From positions 1-64,000 of the forward strand of contig CAMVTO010000007.1 in NCBI GenBank assembly GCA_947170435.1: a stretch of 64,000 nucleotides of DNA, in the 5' to 3' direction. Below are positions 38,944-46,541 of this stretch, one piece after another; the first letter of the stretch is position 1; every line of letters starts with the position of its first letter. The notes beneath the pieces are model-generated. The model was not told the origin of the DNA and did no database searches. It was given only the letters and a program-made list of their open reading frames with translations. Origin of the DNA: an uncultured Clostridia bacterium (GTDB lineage: Bacteria; Bacillota; Clostridia; Oscillospirales; Oscillospiraceae). Made by a program: the position numbers and the translations under genes.

Positions 38944-40287
38944 TCAATAGGTGCAATGGTTCAGCTCGCCCCAGAGCTTCTTGCTCGCCTCCAGGATGCG
39001 CGCGTTGACCGCTTCCTCGTCGATGCCCACCAGCTCGCGATCCTTCATCAGCAGCTTGCCGCCCGCGATCGTGGTCTGGCACTGGCGGCCGGTCATGCCG
39101 AAGATCATGTGTCCGTCGATGTTCGCGTCAGAGAACGGCGTGAACGGCTTGTAGTCCATCACGATGATGTCCGCCGCCGCGCCGGGCTTCAATACGCCCA
39201 ACGGGTCGGGGAAGTACTTCGCGCCGATTTTCGCGTTGTTCTTGAACAGCATGTCCGTCACCTCGCACCACGCGACGTTCGGCAGGCACGCATTGGAGCG
39301 CTGCGAGCAGAGCGCGACCTTGAGGGATTCCAGCATGTCGTTGGTATAGGCGTCGGTGCCCATGCCCAGCAGGATGCCTGCCTTATAGAGCGGAAGCACC
39401 GGGCAGATGCCGACGGCGTTGCCCATGTTGGATTCGGGGTTGTTGACCACCATCGTATCGGTGTTTTTGATCAGCTCGATCTCCGCGGTGTTGACATGAA
39501 TGCAGTGGCCGAGAATCGTCTTGGGGCCGAGGATGCCGTGATCCTGCAGGCGCTGCACCGGACGGCGGCCATAGTTTTGCAGGCTGTCGTACACGTCGTT
39601 CATGCCCTCGCTGACGTGGATGTGATAGCCCGTGCGGCCGTTGTTCGCCTCCACCATGCGGTCAAAGGTCTTGTCCGAGATCGTGAACAGCGCGTGACCG
39701 CCGAACATCGCCGCCAGCATCGGGTCCTTGCGCTGTTCGCACTCGGTGATCCAGTCGGCGTTCTCTTTGATTGCCTGCAGACACTTCTCCTCGCCGTCGC
39801 GGTCGCTGACCTCGTAGCACAGGCAGGAGCGGATGCCGAACTCCTTGGCGCTCTCGGCGATGGTGTGCAGCGTGCCGGGGATCTCGCCGTAGCTTGCGTG
39901 GTGGTCGAAGATCGTGGTGACGCCCTGCTTGATGCAGTCCAGGTACAGCGCATCGGCACTGGCCTTCGTGCCGTCCATGTACAGGTGTCGGTCGATCGCC
40001 CACCAGGTCCCGTCGAGGACCTCGTAGAAGTTCGTGGGGTTGTTGCCGACGATGGACAGTCCGCGGGCGAGCGCGGAGTAGATGTGCGTGTGCGCGTTGA
40101 TGAACGCGGGCATGATGACGCCGCCCCTGGCGTCGATGAGCTCCGCCTTGGGATACTTGGCACGCAGCGCGGCTTCCTCGCCGACTTCGACGATTTTCGT
40201 GCCCTCATAGGCGACCGCGCCGTGCTCATAGTAGCCCTTGCCGCCTTCATCCCTCGTGATGAGCCGTCCGTTGGTGACCAGTGTCAT
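38944..40287 (-). CDS. ssnA: SsnA-family amidohydrolase
   Basis: A 447-residue metal-dependent aminohydrolase. NAHTHIYSALARG carries the metal ligands His66 and His68; further motifs are YHIHVSEG, LGHCIHVN and GMGTDAYTNDM. The family is found with ygfK and the selenium/purine genes and is required for anaerobic urate use in gut bacteria studied so far; it would open or deaminate a ring intermediate. ATG 40287 follows GGAGGAGG, so the 30 codons upstream are untranslated leader. ssnA is first in a unit with ygfK, separated by repeat copy 2. Confidence 0.92.
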   Translation of the reverse strand: MTLVTNGRLITRDEGGKGYYEHGAVAYEGTKIVEVGEEAALRAKYPKAELIDARGGVIMPAFINAHTHIYSALARGLSIVGNNPTNFYEVLDGTWWAIDRHLYMDGTKASADALYLDCIKQGVTTIFDHHASYGEIPGTLHTIAESAKEFGIRSCLCYEVSDRDGEEKCLQAIKENADWITECEQRKDPMLAAMFGGHALFTISDKTFDRMVEANNGRTGYHIHVSEGMNDVYDSLQNYGRRPVQRLQDHGILGPKTILGHCIHVNTAEIELIKNTDTMVVNNPESNMGNAVGICPVLPLYKAGILLGMGTDAYTNDMLESLKVALCSQRSNACLPNVAWCEVTDMLFKNNAKIGAKYFPDPLGVLKPGAAADIIVMDYKPFTPFSDANIDGHMIFGMTGRQCQTTIAGGKLLMKDRELVGIDEEAVNARILEASKKLWGELNHCTY

Positions 40288-40398
40288 GCTCCATTCCTCC
40301 TCCAAAATCATTCTTCGGTTAGCCGTGCCTAAAACAAAAAGCGCCTCGGCAGGGCACTTAGCCCGTGCGCGAAGCACTTCGTTCCAGCTATCAGGTTG

Positions 40399-40427
40399 AT
40401 TTTACCGCAACCCTCACAAAAAATCAA
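40399..40427 (-). promoter_or_regulatory. Promoter of ssnA-ygfK
   Basis: Minus strand TTGATT (40422-40427), 17-nt spacer, TAAAAT (40399-40404); leader of about 105 nt. Confidence 0.7.
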
Positions 40428-40435
40428 TAGCCCGG

Positions 40436-40459
40436 CAAAAAATTTTTATGCAATTTTGC
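40436..40459 (-). promoter_or_regulatory. AT-rich upstream element (ssnA)
   Basis: Minus strand GCAAAATTGCATAAAA...TTTTTTG, 8 nt upstream of the ssnA -35 box; counterpart of the blocks at 28571 and 31441. Confidence 0.4.
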
Positions 40460-40467
40460 CGTAATTT

Positions 40468-40605
40468 TCGCCGTCCGCAGACGGCGAAATGAACCGGATC
40501 GTTTTTTCTGACGACATGCGCGTCAGAAAAAACTCCCTGCGCGGAGCGCGCGTGCGCCGAAGGCGTGCGCGAAGCGAAGCGAGAACTTTCCCGACAAAGT
40601 GCTTG
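40468..40605 (-). repeat. Multi-hairpin dispersed element, copy 2
   Basis: Reverse complement of the 29868-29979 element: the stems TTTTTTCTGACG/CGTCAGAAAAAA and TTCGCCG/CGGCGAA, a common CGATCCG-TTCATTTCGCCG stretch, and GCGCACGCC/GGCGCACG. Further hairpins continue to about 40668 (GACAAAGTGC/GCACTTTGTC and AAAAAAGAGGCTT/AAGAGG-type). Confidence 0.75.
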
Positions 40606-40667
40606 CACTTTGTCGAAGCGAAATCCTTCTCAAAAAAGAGGCTTCGCCTCTTTTTTGAAGCGAAGCT

Positions 40668-40876
40668 AAAAAGATGCCCCGCGCGGGCCGTGTAGCGCAC
40701 GTTATAACCTCACCCTCAAGGTAAGGTGGGTCGCCTCCGTCCGGCATTACTGCTTCCAACGTTCAGCCGCAAAATGCAGCCGAGAGGCCTGCAAACCGCC
40801 ATCCGATCCGGCATCCCGTATAACGAAATGTGGGTTATAGAAAACGCTATCACGCACCCCGCAGGGCACTTTTTAT
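40668..40876 (-). ncRNA. ssrS: 6S RNA-like structured RNA
   Basis: The minus strand can form one long interrupted rod. Closing pairs are AAAAAG-TGCCC with GGGGCA-CTTTTT, then GCGGG/CCCGC and TATAACC/GGTTATA. These lead to an open region with CCCACATTTCG on one side and GACCCACC plus a small CACC/GGTG hairpin on the other, as in the central bubble of 6S RNA. The 3' side (GGTTATAACGTGCGCTACACGG) looks like Clostridial 6S ends. 6S RNA binds sigma-A RNA polymerase in stationary phase. Assignment rests on fold and short motifs only; ends are approximate. Confidence 0.5.
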
Positions 40877-40883
40877 GCACTTG

Positions 40884-41234
40884 TCAGACCGACGCCTGAT
40901 CCTCGCCGGGGGAGTATTCCGCTTGCTGCTCCGCTGCCGCGGCGCTGTCCTGCTCCGCGCGGGACGCCTGGGAGAGCATCAGCAGATTGCCGCCGAGGAA
41001 GATGAGAAAAAAGATCGTGAAGAACACGGTGGGCATCGCGAGCCGCTTCTTGTCGAGGAAGCGGAACAGGAACCACAAAAACGTCATCAGCAGCCCGAAG
41101 AACCCGAACAGGAAAAACGTTGTGCCGAACGGCCCGAACAGCTCGATGACCAGCTCGTGCACGTCGCCGACCGTGTGGAAGAATCCCGCGATCGCGCCGA
41201 GCGCCGTGCTCAGTACGCCGAATACCGCTTCCAT
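40884..41234 (-). CDS. Small membrane protein of unknown function
   Basis: A 116-residue protein with two to three hydrophobic segments (about 1-20, 35-57 and 66-88), a short KKR basic loop between them and an acidic, Glu/Gln-rich tail ending in EDQASV. Not recognised. ATG 41234 has GGAG at a short distance. It lies 18 nt downstream of the DUF1292 gene on the same strand, probably one transcript, and its stop is 8 nt from the putative 6S RNA. Confidence 0.7.
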   Translation of the reverse strand: MEAVFGVLSTALGAIAGFFHTVGDVHELVIELFGPFGTTFFLFGFFGLLMTFLWFLFRFLDKKRLAMPTVFFTIFFLIFLGGNLLMLSQASRAEQDSAAAAEQQAEYSPGEDQASV

Positions 41235-41252
41235 GCCGCTCCAATCCTTTCC

Positions 41253-41546
41253 TTAGTTCTCCTCGTCCTCGAGAATCTGCTCCATGAACTGATCGTACAC
41301 GGCGTTGAGCTCGTCCTCGTCCTCGATCTGAACCAGGAACTCCTCGCCGTTTTCCATCTCCGCCTTGAGGATGATGAGGCCGTACTCCTCCTCATTCCCG
41401 GACTCGTCGTCCTCGTCCACCATGGGGAAGAACGCGCGGTACACCACGCCGTTGTACTCCAGCGCGTCGATGAACTCGAGTTCAATCTCCTCGCCGGTTT
41501 CCTCGTCGATCACGGTGACGATATTGGGGCCGAACTCTTCGCTCAT
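41253..41546 (-). CDS. DUF1292 family small acidic protein
   Basis: A 97-residue, strongly acidic protein matching the YrzB/DUF1292 family common in Firmicutes, with a start-to-end pattern of VTVIDEETGEEIELEFID and YGLIILKAEMENGEE. Function is not known. ATG 41546 follows GGAGGTAG, with a promoter about 33 nt upstream. In many Firmicutes the family lies by yrrK/yrzL; that context is absent here. Confidence 0.88.
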   Translation of the reverse strand: MSEEFGPNIVTVIDEETGEEIELEFIDALEYNGVVYRAFFPMVDEDDESGNEEEYGLIILKAEMENGEEFLVQIEDEDELNAVYDQFMEQILEDEEN

Positions 41547-41578
41547 GGGAACTACCTCCGAATTGATTTCACGCCGTT

Positions 41579-41607
41579 ATTATAACCTGTTTTCCGCCCG
41601 CGCGCAA
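41579..41607 (-). promoter_or_regulatory. Promoter of the DUF1292 gene
   Basis: Minus strand TTGCGC, 17 nt, TATAAT. Confidence 0.65.
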
Positions 41608-41791
41608 GTGTTGTTTTGTAAAAAAGTGCAAAAAGGGCAAACTTTTTTTTGCGCACGGGGACGCCGTGAATCCAAATCCGGGAAAACGGGCGAAAAATCG
41701 ACTTGACAGCCGTGGTAAAATAAATAAACACTTATTATGAGTTATGAGGTTTCGTCTGCGCATCGCGCAGTGAATCGGGAGGAGACGCACT

Positions 41792-44437
41792 ATGGAAGAA
41801 AGCCGCGCTGAGCAGCGACCGGACGCGCCGCGCCGGGTCGCGCCCCGCAGAAGGCGCAGAAGGAGATCGGTCATCGGCACGATTCTCCTCGGCCTGCTCA
41901 AGCTGCTCGTCACCGTGCTTGCGGTGGGCGTGCTGACGGCGGGTATGTTCTACCGCACCTTCATGAAGTATGTGGACACGGTGCTCGAGCCGGAGATGGA
42001 CGTCGATCTGTCGGCGTACACCCTCAAGCAGAGCTCGACGATCTACTATCAGGACAAGGCGACGGGGCAGTGGCTGGAGCTGACGAAGCTCCACGGCGAC
42101 GAGAATCGCACGCTGGTGGACTATAACCAGATCCCCGATCATGTGGTCAAGGCGCTGGTTTCCATTGAGGATCAGCGCTTCTACGAGCATGAGGGCGTGG
42201 ACTGGAAGAGCACCGCCCGCAGCGTGTACGACACGCTGATGGGCAACAACGCCCGCGGCGCGTCCACCATCACGCAGCAGGTCGTGAAGAACGTCACCGG
42301 TGAGAATCAGGTCACCATCCGCCGCAAGATCCTCGAGATCTTCCGCGCGCTGCGCCTGCACGAGAAGTACACCGAGGAGGAGATCCTCGAAACCTACTTC
42401 AACCTCGTCTTCTTCGGCCACAAGGCCTACGGCATCGAGGCGGCGGCGGAGACCTACTTCGGCAAGCACGTCGAGGATCTGACCGTCGCCGAGGGCGCCG
42501 CCATCGTGGGCATCACGCAGTACCCGTGGCAGTATGACCCGCTGCGCAACGACAAGACCCGCGAGGCGAACCGCAACCGCCAGCTGGACGTGCTCTACAA
42601 GATGAACGAGCAGGGCTGGCTCACCGACAGTGAGTACGCCGCCGCCAAGGCGGAGAAGCTGGTCTTCGTCGGCGATGAGGACTATGTGGAGACAGACTAT
42701 GGCGAGACGGAGTCCGCTGCCAACACGCAGCTCGATTCCTTCTTTGTCGAGCAGGTTTACCGCGACGTCATCAAGGCGTTTTGCGAGATGGGCTACGGCG
42801 AGCGCGCCGCAGCGCAGATGATCTACAACGGCGGCTACCAGATCTACGCCACCGTGGACATGGACATTCAGAACCTGGTGGAGTCGGTCTACGCCAACCG
42901 CGAGAACTTCGACTATCCCTCCAAGTCCGGCCAGCAGCTCCAGTCCGGCATGACGATCATCGACAACGCGACCGGCAACATCGTCGCCATCGGCGGCAGA
43001 GTGGGTGAGCGCAAGGGCGCGCTGGAGTGGAGCTATGCCGCCAACAACACCCAGTGCGGCTCGGCGATCAAGCCGCTGTCGGTCTACGCTCCCGCGCTGG
43101 AAGCGGGCGTCGTCACGGCGGCGAGCGTCATCGACGACTATCCCGTGATGGAGCTCAACGGCAGCGCCTGGCCGGTGAACGCCTACCGGGGCTACAGGGG
43201 GCTTTCCACCATCCAGTTCGCGCTGCAGCAGTCCTCCAACACCTGCGCGGTGCGCACGCTGATGAAGCTCGGCATGTCCACGTCCTATGCGTTTTTGGAG
43301 GAGAAGCTGGGCTTCACCACGCTGACGCAGGACGATCTGGTCAAGGTGGGCAACCTCGCCCTCGGCGGCGGCTCGGTCAACACCATCGAAATGGCGGCGG
43401 GCTACGCCACGTTTGCCAACAACGGCGTCTATATCGAGCCGCGCACGTTCTCGCAGGTGCTCGACAGCAACGGCAACTTGTTTTTCGACAACACGCAGGA
43501 ATCCCACGTCGCCATGAAGGAGTCCACGGTCTACACGATGAACGAGCTTTTAAAGAGCGTGATGCGCTCCGGCGGCACGGGTACCGCGGCCGCGTTCTCC
43601 GGCATGACGCAGGCGGGCAAGACCGGTACGACCAACGAGAAGAAGGACCGCTATTTCTGCGGCTACACGCCGTACTACACCGCCGCGGTGTGGAGCGGCT
43701 ATGACACGCCCGAAAAGATCCTGCCCGAGAGCGTCAACCCCTCGGCGCTGGCGTGGAAGATGGTCATGAGCAAGATCCATGAGGAGCTGCCGGACAAGGA
43801 CTTTTCCACCACCTCGGACGGCATGGTGCGCGTGACCGTGTGCAACAAGACGGGCCTGCTCGCGGGCAGCGGCTGCGGCTCGACGCGCAGCGTGCTGGTG
43901 CCGCAGAATTACGCGCCCGCGCTGGTCTGCGACGGCCACGACGCGGTGCTGTTCTGCACGGAAAGCGGCCTGCCGGCGAACATGAACTGCCCGGATGACA
44001 CGCTGGAGCAGCATGCGCTGGTCGACCTGAGCGCGCCCAACGTGCAGCAGGGCTTTGGCTATACCAGATCGCTGCTGCACAGGCCGACCTCGTCCCGCTA
44101 TGAGATTTACGCGGGCATGGTCGCGGCGGGGATGCTGGACGAGATCCCAGCGGAGGAGCCGATCTTCGCCGCCGACAGCGAATATGTCCTCAGCGACGTG
44201 GAGGCGATGGGCCTGTGCAGCATCCACACGGAGGCGCCGCCGGAGGAGGAAACGACGGAGCCGGAGAACCCGGAGGAGGACCCGCTGAACCCCATCGACC
44301 AGACGGAGACGCCGCCCGTGGAGGAGACGCCGCCGACAGAGGAGCCCACGGAGCAGAAGCCCACGGAGCCGGAGACCGAGCCGGTGGTGAACCCCGAGCC
44401 GGTGCAGGACCCCAACAGCTGGTTTGAAAACTTCTAA
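41792..44437 (+). CDS. Class A penicillin-binding protein (PBP1A family)
   Basis: An 881-residue bifunctional peptidoglycan synthase. A basic cytoplasmic tail (to about 25) precedes one membrane helix (27-52). The GT51 glycosyltransferase has the catalytic Glu125 in EDQRFYEHEG and GASTITQQ; the transpeptidase has SAIK (Ser424, Lys427), SSN (481-483) and KTGT (610-613). A C-terminal extracytoplasmic tail of about 70 residues is rich in Pro, Glu and Thr. It polymerises and crosslinks wall glycan at the outer face of the membrane. The ATG follows GGGAGGAG, and the gene is ended by a strong terminator. Confidence 0.95.
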   Translation: MEESRAEQRPDAPRRVAPRRRRRRRSVIGTILLGLLKLLVTVLAVGVLTAGMFYRTFMKYVDTVLEPEMDVDLSAYTLKQSSTIYYQDKATGQWLELTKLHGDENRTLVDYNQIPDHVVKALVSIEDQRFYEHEGVDWKSTARSVYDTLMGNNARGASTITQQVVKNVTGENQVTIRRKILEIFRALRLHEKYTEEEILETYFNLVFFGHKAYGIEAAAETYFGKHVEDLTVAEGAAIVGITQYPWQYDPLRNDKTREANRNRQLDVLYKMNEQGWLTDSEYAAAKAEKLVFVGDEDYVETDYGETESAANTQLDSFFVEQVYRDVIKAFCEMGYGERAAAQMIYNGGYQIYATVDMDIQNLVESVYANRENFDYPSKSGQQLQSGMTIIDNATGNIVAIGGRVGERKGALEWSYAANNTQCGSAIKPLSVYAPALEAGVVTAASVIDDYPVMELNGSAWPVNAYRGYRGLSTIQFALQQSSNTCAVRTLMKLGMSTSYAFLEEKLGFTTLTQDDLVKVGNLALGGGSVNTIEMAAGYATFANNGVYIEPRTFSQVLDSNGNLFFDNTQESHVAMKESTVYTMNELLKSVMRSGGTGTAAAFSGMTQAGKTGTTNEKKDRYFCGYTPYYTAAVWSGYDTPEKILPESVNPSALAWKMVMSKIHEELPDKDFSTTSDGMVRVTVCNKTGLLAGSGCGSTRSVLVPQNYAPALVCDGHDAVLFCTESGLPANMNCPDDTLEQHALVDLSAPNVQQGFGYTRSLLHRPTSSRYEIYAGMVAAGMLDEIPAEEPIFAADSEYVLSDVEAMGLCSIHTEAPPEEETTEPENPEEDPLNPIDQTETPPVEETPPTEEPTEQKPTEPETEPVVNPEPVQDPNSWFENF

Positions 44438-44439
44438 CG

Positions 44440-44475
44440 ATGACCGCCGCAGTTCTCTGCGGCGGTCATTTTTTG
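44440..44475 (+). terminator. Intrinsic terminator after the penicillin-binding protein gene
   Basis: Perfect 13-bp stem ATGACCGCCGCAG/CTGCGGCGGTCAT, loop TTCT, then a T-run. Confidence 0.93.
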
Positions 44476-44526
44476 TCCCCGCGCGGCATAGGCTTGTTCC
44501 GATCTGATGACAAAGGAGGCCGTGCC

Positions 44527-45366
44527 ATGACCATCGCACACCGAACCCGCCGGCGCAGAGCTTACCCCGCGCGGAGCGCTCCGCGCCCGAAATCCCACGC
44601 GACGGGCGCGCGCAAGAGCGCGTCGGCGCAGCCCATCTCCCTCAACCAGCTGCGCACCGTCGTCTGCGGCGCGGTGTTTGTGGCGCTGGTGGGCCTGAAG
44701 CTGCTGCTGCCCGGCAGCATGGCGGACGTGCGCGGCACACTGGGGACGTGGCTTGCGCGGGACGCGGACTTCGTCTCGGCGTTCTCCGCCGTGGGCCGCG
44801 CCGTGTCCGGCGAGGGCGGCGCGCTGGATTCGCTGGAGGATGCCTACGTCGCCGTATTCGGCGCGGACGACGCGGGCGCGGCGGAGGTATCCGGCGCCGT
44901 GGAGCTGCCGCTGGAAGCGGCGGACGTCGTCCTGGAGCCGCCGTACCCGGAGCACGCCGCGGCGGAGCAGCGGGTGCTGGGCTTTGACTATGCCGCGCCG
45001 CTCGCGGGCGAGGTGACCTCGCCCTTTGGCTGGCGGGAGCATCCCGCCACCGGGCGCGAGGCGTTCCACTACGGCGTGGATATCGCCGCCGACGAGGGCG
45101 CGGCGGTGTGCTGCTTTGCCGACGGCACCGTGGGCGCGGTGGGGGACAGCGTGGAGCTGGGGAACTACCTCACCGTCCACCACGAAAACGGCGTGCTGAC
45201 GCTCTACGGGCACCTGAGCCGCGTCACCGTCTCCTCCGGCGATCCGGTTGCGCGCGGCGACAAGCTGGGCGAGGCGGGGCACACCGGCAACGCCACCGGG
45301 CCGCATCTGCATTTCGAGATCCACGATGGGGAGGAGTATATCAATCCACAGTATTATCTTTCCTGA
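44527..45366 (+). CDS. M23 peptidase-domain membrane protein, SpoIVFA-like
   Basis: A 279-residue protein with a basic N-terminus, one membrane helix (about 48-65), a variable linker, and a C-terminal LytM/M23 domain. All zinc residues are present: His181 and Asp185 in HYGVD, and HLH (260-262). Position immediately before, and overlapping, an M50 protease gene matches the sporulation pair spoIVFA-spoIVFB, where SpoIVFA holds the protease inactive in the forespore membrane. Bacillus SpoIVFA has lost the zinc site; here it is intact, so wall endopeptidase activity (SpoIIQ-like) is possible. ATG 44527 has AAAGGAGG. Confidence 0.82.
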   Translation: MTIAHRTRRRRAYPARSAPRPKSHATGARKSASAQPISLNQLRTVVCGAVFVALVGLKLLLPGSMADVRGTLGTWLARDADFVSAFSAVGRAVSGEGGALDSLEDAYVAVFGADDAGAAEVSGAVELPLEAADVVLEPPYPEHAAAEQRVLGFDYAAPLAGEVTSPFGWREHPATGREAFHYGVDIAADEGAAVCCFADGTVGAVGDSVELGNYLTVHHENGVLTLYGHLSRVTVSSGDPVARGDKLGEAGHTGNATGPHLHFEIHDGEEYINPQYYLS

Positions 45367-45946
45367 ACGCGGGATACACGTCAGCGCGGGCTTTTTCCTG
45401 CTGCTCGCCGCGGCGCTGCTGCTCTCGCCGTGGACGCTGACGGCGGCGGTGCTGCTTGCGGCGGCGATGCATGAATGCGGGCATCTGGCGGCGCTGGCGA
45501 TTTTCCGCGTGCCGGTGCTGGGGCTGCGCCTCGGCGCGTCGGGCGCGGTGATCCACGCGCCCGGCGCGGTGCGCCTGAGCTATGGCCGGGAGCTGGCCGT
45601 CACGCTGGCGGGGCCGGCGGTGAACCTGATCTCCGCGCCGCTGCTGGCGACATGCTCCGCCCGCTGGGGCTGGGAGTGGGGGTATCTGTTCGCGGGCGCG
45701 CATGTGCTGCTGGGGATGTACAACCTGCTGCCGATCCCGCCGCTGGACGGCAGCCGCGCGCTGTATTTGCTGCTCGCGTGGCGCTGGGGGCCGGACGCGG
45801 GGGAGCGCGTCGCGTCGCTTGCGGGCGTCAGCGCGGCGGTGACGCTCACGGTGCTGGGCGCGTATCTGACGGTTGCCTTCGGCGGCGCGCTGTTTCTGCT
45901 CGCGGCGCTGGGCTTGCTCGGCGGTGCGCTGCAAATCCAAAAATGA
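45326..45946 (+). CDS. M50 site-2 metalloprotease, SpoIVFB-like
   Basis: A 206-residue polytopic membrane protease. The zinc motif HECGH (His49, Glu50, His53) lies in the second hydrophobic segment and the third ligand Asp142 in NLLPIPPLDG. This small S2P architecture is that of SpoIVFB, which cleaves pro-sigma-K late in sporulation. The start overlaps the M23 gene by 41 nt; ATG 45326 is the only standard start that keeps the family N-terminus, although the strongest GGAGGAG lies just inside it, so the start remains uncertain. Regulation by the upstream protein is expected. Confidence 0.85.
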   Translation: MGRSISIHSIIFPERGIHVSAGFFLLLAAALLLSPWTLTAAVLLAAAMHECGHLAALAIFRVPVLGLRLGASGAVIHAPGAVRLSYGRELAVTLAGPAVNLISAPLLATCSARWGWEWGYLFAGAHVLLGMYNLLPIPPLDGSRALYLLLAWRWGPDAGERVASLAGVSAAVTLTVLGAYLTVAFGGALFLLAALGLLGGALQIQK

Positions 45947-45949
45947 AAC

Positions 45950-45978
45950 TTGACAAGTTACAATTCTTTTGCTATACT
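45950..45978 (+). promoter_or_regulatory. Strong promoter before the replisome-organizer-like gene
   Basis: TTGACA (45950-45955), 17-nt spacer ending in TGC, TATACT (45973-45978): a near-consensus extended -10 promoter. Confidence 0.85.
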
Positions 45979-46013
45979 GTTCTCGAACAAAGGTTTGAAC
46001 AGGAGGTGAAGGA

Positions 46014-46493
46014 ATGAAATCCAGAGGACTGACAACATGGTTCGCCGTGGACTGTCTGGTGCACGTCTCGCCGAAGGTGCTGCTCTTTGCGGAGTATTTG
46101 AAGCTGGACGTGGACACGGCGGTGGGGAAGCTGACGCGCCTGTGGGCCTGGGCGAAGATGGCGCAGAACGAGTCGGGCGTGCTCGGCCCGCTGCCGGACG
46201 AGGAGCTTGCGGGCATCATGCGCTGGCGGAAGAAGCCGGACCTGCTTGTGAAGGCGCTGATCCTGAGCGGACTGATCGAGACGACGCACGACGGCGCAAT
46301 GTGCATCCACGGCTGGTATGAAGTCAACGGAAAATCCGCGGAAAAGGCGCGGAAGGATCGCGAACGCAAACGCGGAACTTCTCGCGACACAGAAACAAAA
46401 ACAAATACAAAAACAAAAACAACTTTCTCTCCTCAGCGCGCGCGCGAGGCGGAAGCGCCGCGGGACGAGTCATGGATGAAGGCCTACATCTGA
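46014..46493 (+). CDS. Replisome-organizer/DnaD-like winged-helix small protein
   Basis: A 159-residue protein whose first 105 residues (RLWAWAKMAQNESGVLGPLP, RWRKKPDLLVKALILSGLIE) look like the winged-helix N-terminal domain of phage replisome organizers and DnaD-type proteins. The tail is basic and Lys/Thr/Arg-rich (KARKDRERKRG onward) and probably disordered. The C-terminal DnaD/DnaC-interaction domain is missing, so it may be a domesticated or truncated phage gene, or a transcription factor. It has a very good promoter and AGGAGGTGA ribosome-binding site and no phage neighbours. Confidence 0.7.
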   Translation: MKSRGLTTWFAVDCLVHVSPKVLLFAEYLKLDVDTAVGKLTRLWAWAKMAQNESGVLGPLPDEELAGIMRWRKKPDLLVKALILSGLIETTHDGAMCIHGWYEVNGKSAEKARKDRERKRGTSRDTETKTNTKTKTTFSPQRAREAEAPRDESWMKAYI

Positions 46494-46505
46494 GGCAAAG
46501 AAGCC

Positions 46506-46534
46506 TTGCGTTTGTCGGGCGCGTGGTGTAGAAT
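46506..46534 (+). promoter_or_regulatory. Promoter giving a nearly leaderless radical SAM mRNA
   Basis: TTGCGT (46506-46511), 17 nt, TAGAAT (46529-46534). The expected start of transcription at 46541-46542 coincides with the ATG, and no Shine-Dalgarno sequence precedes it. Confidence 0.55.
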
Positions 46535-46541
46535 ACCCCTC

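Noticed and set aside
40668..40876. SRP RNA instead of 6S RNA
   Set aside because: A GGAAGCAG string resembles the SRP apical loop, but the conserved GGTCCGGAAGGAAGCAGC context is absent and the rod-with-bubble fold fits 6S better.
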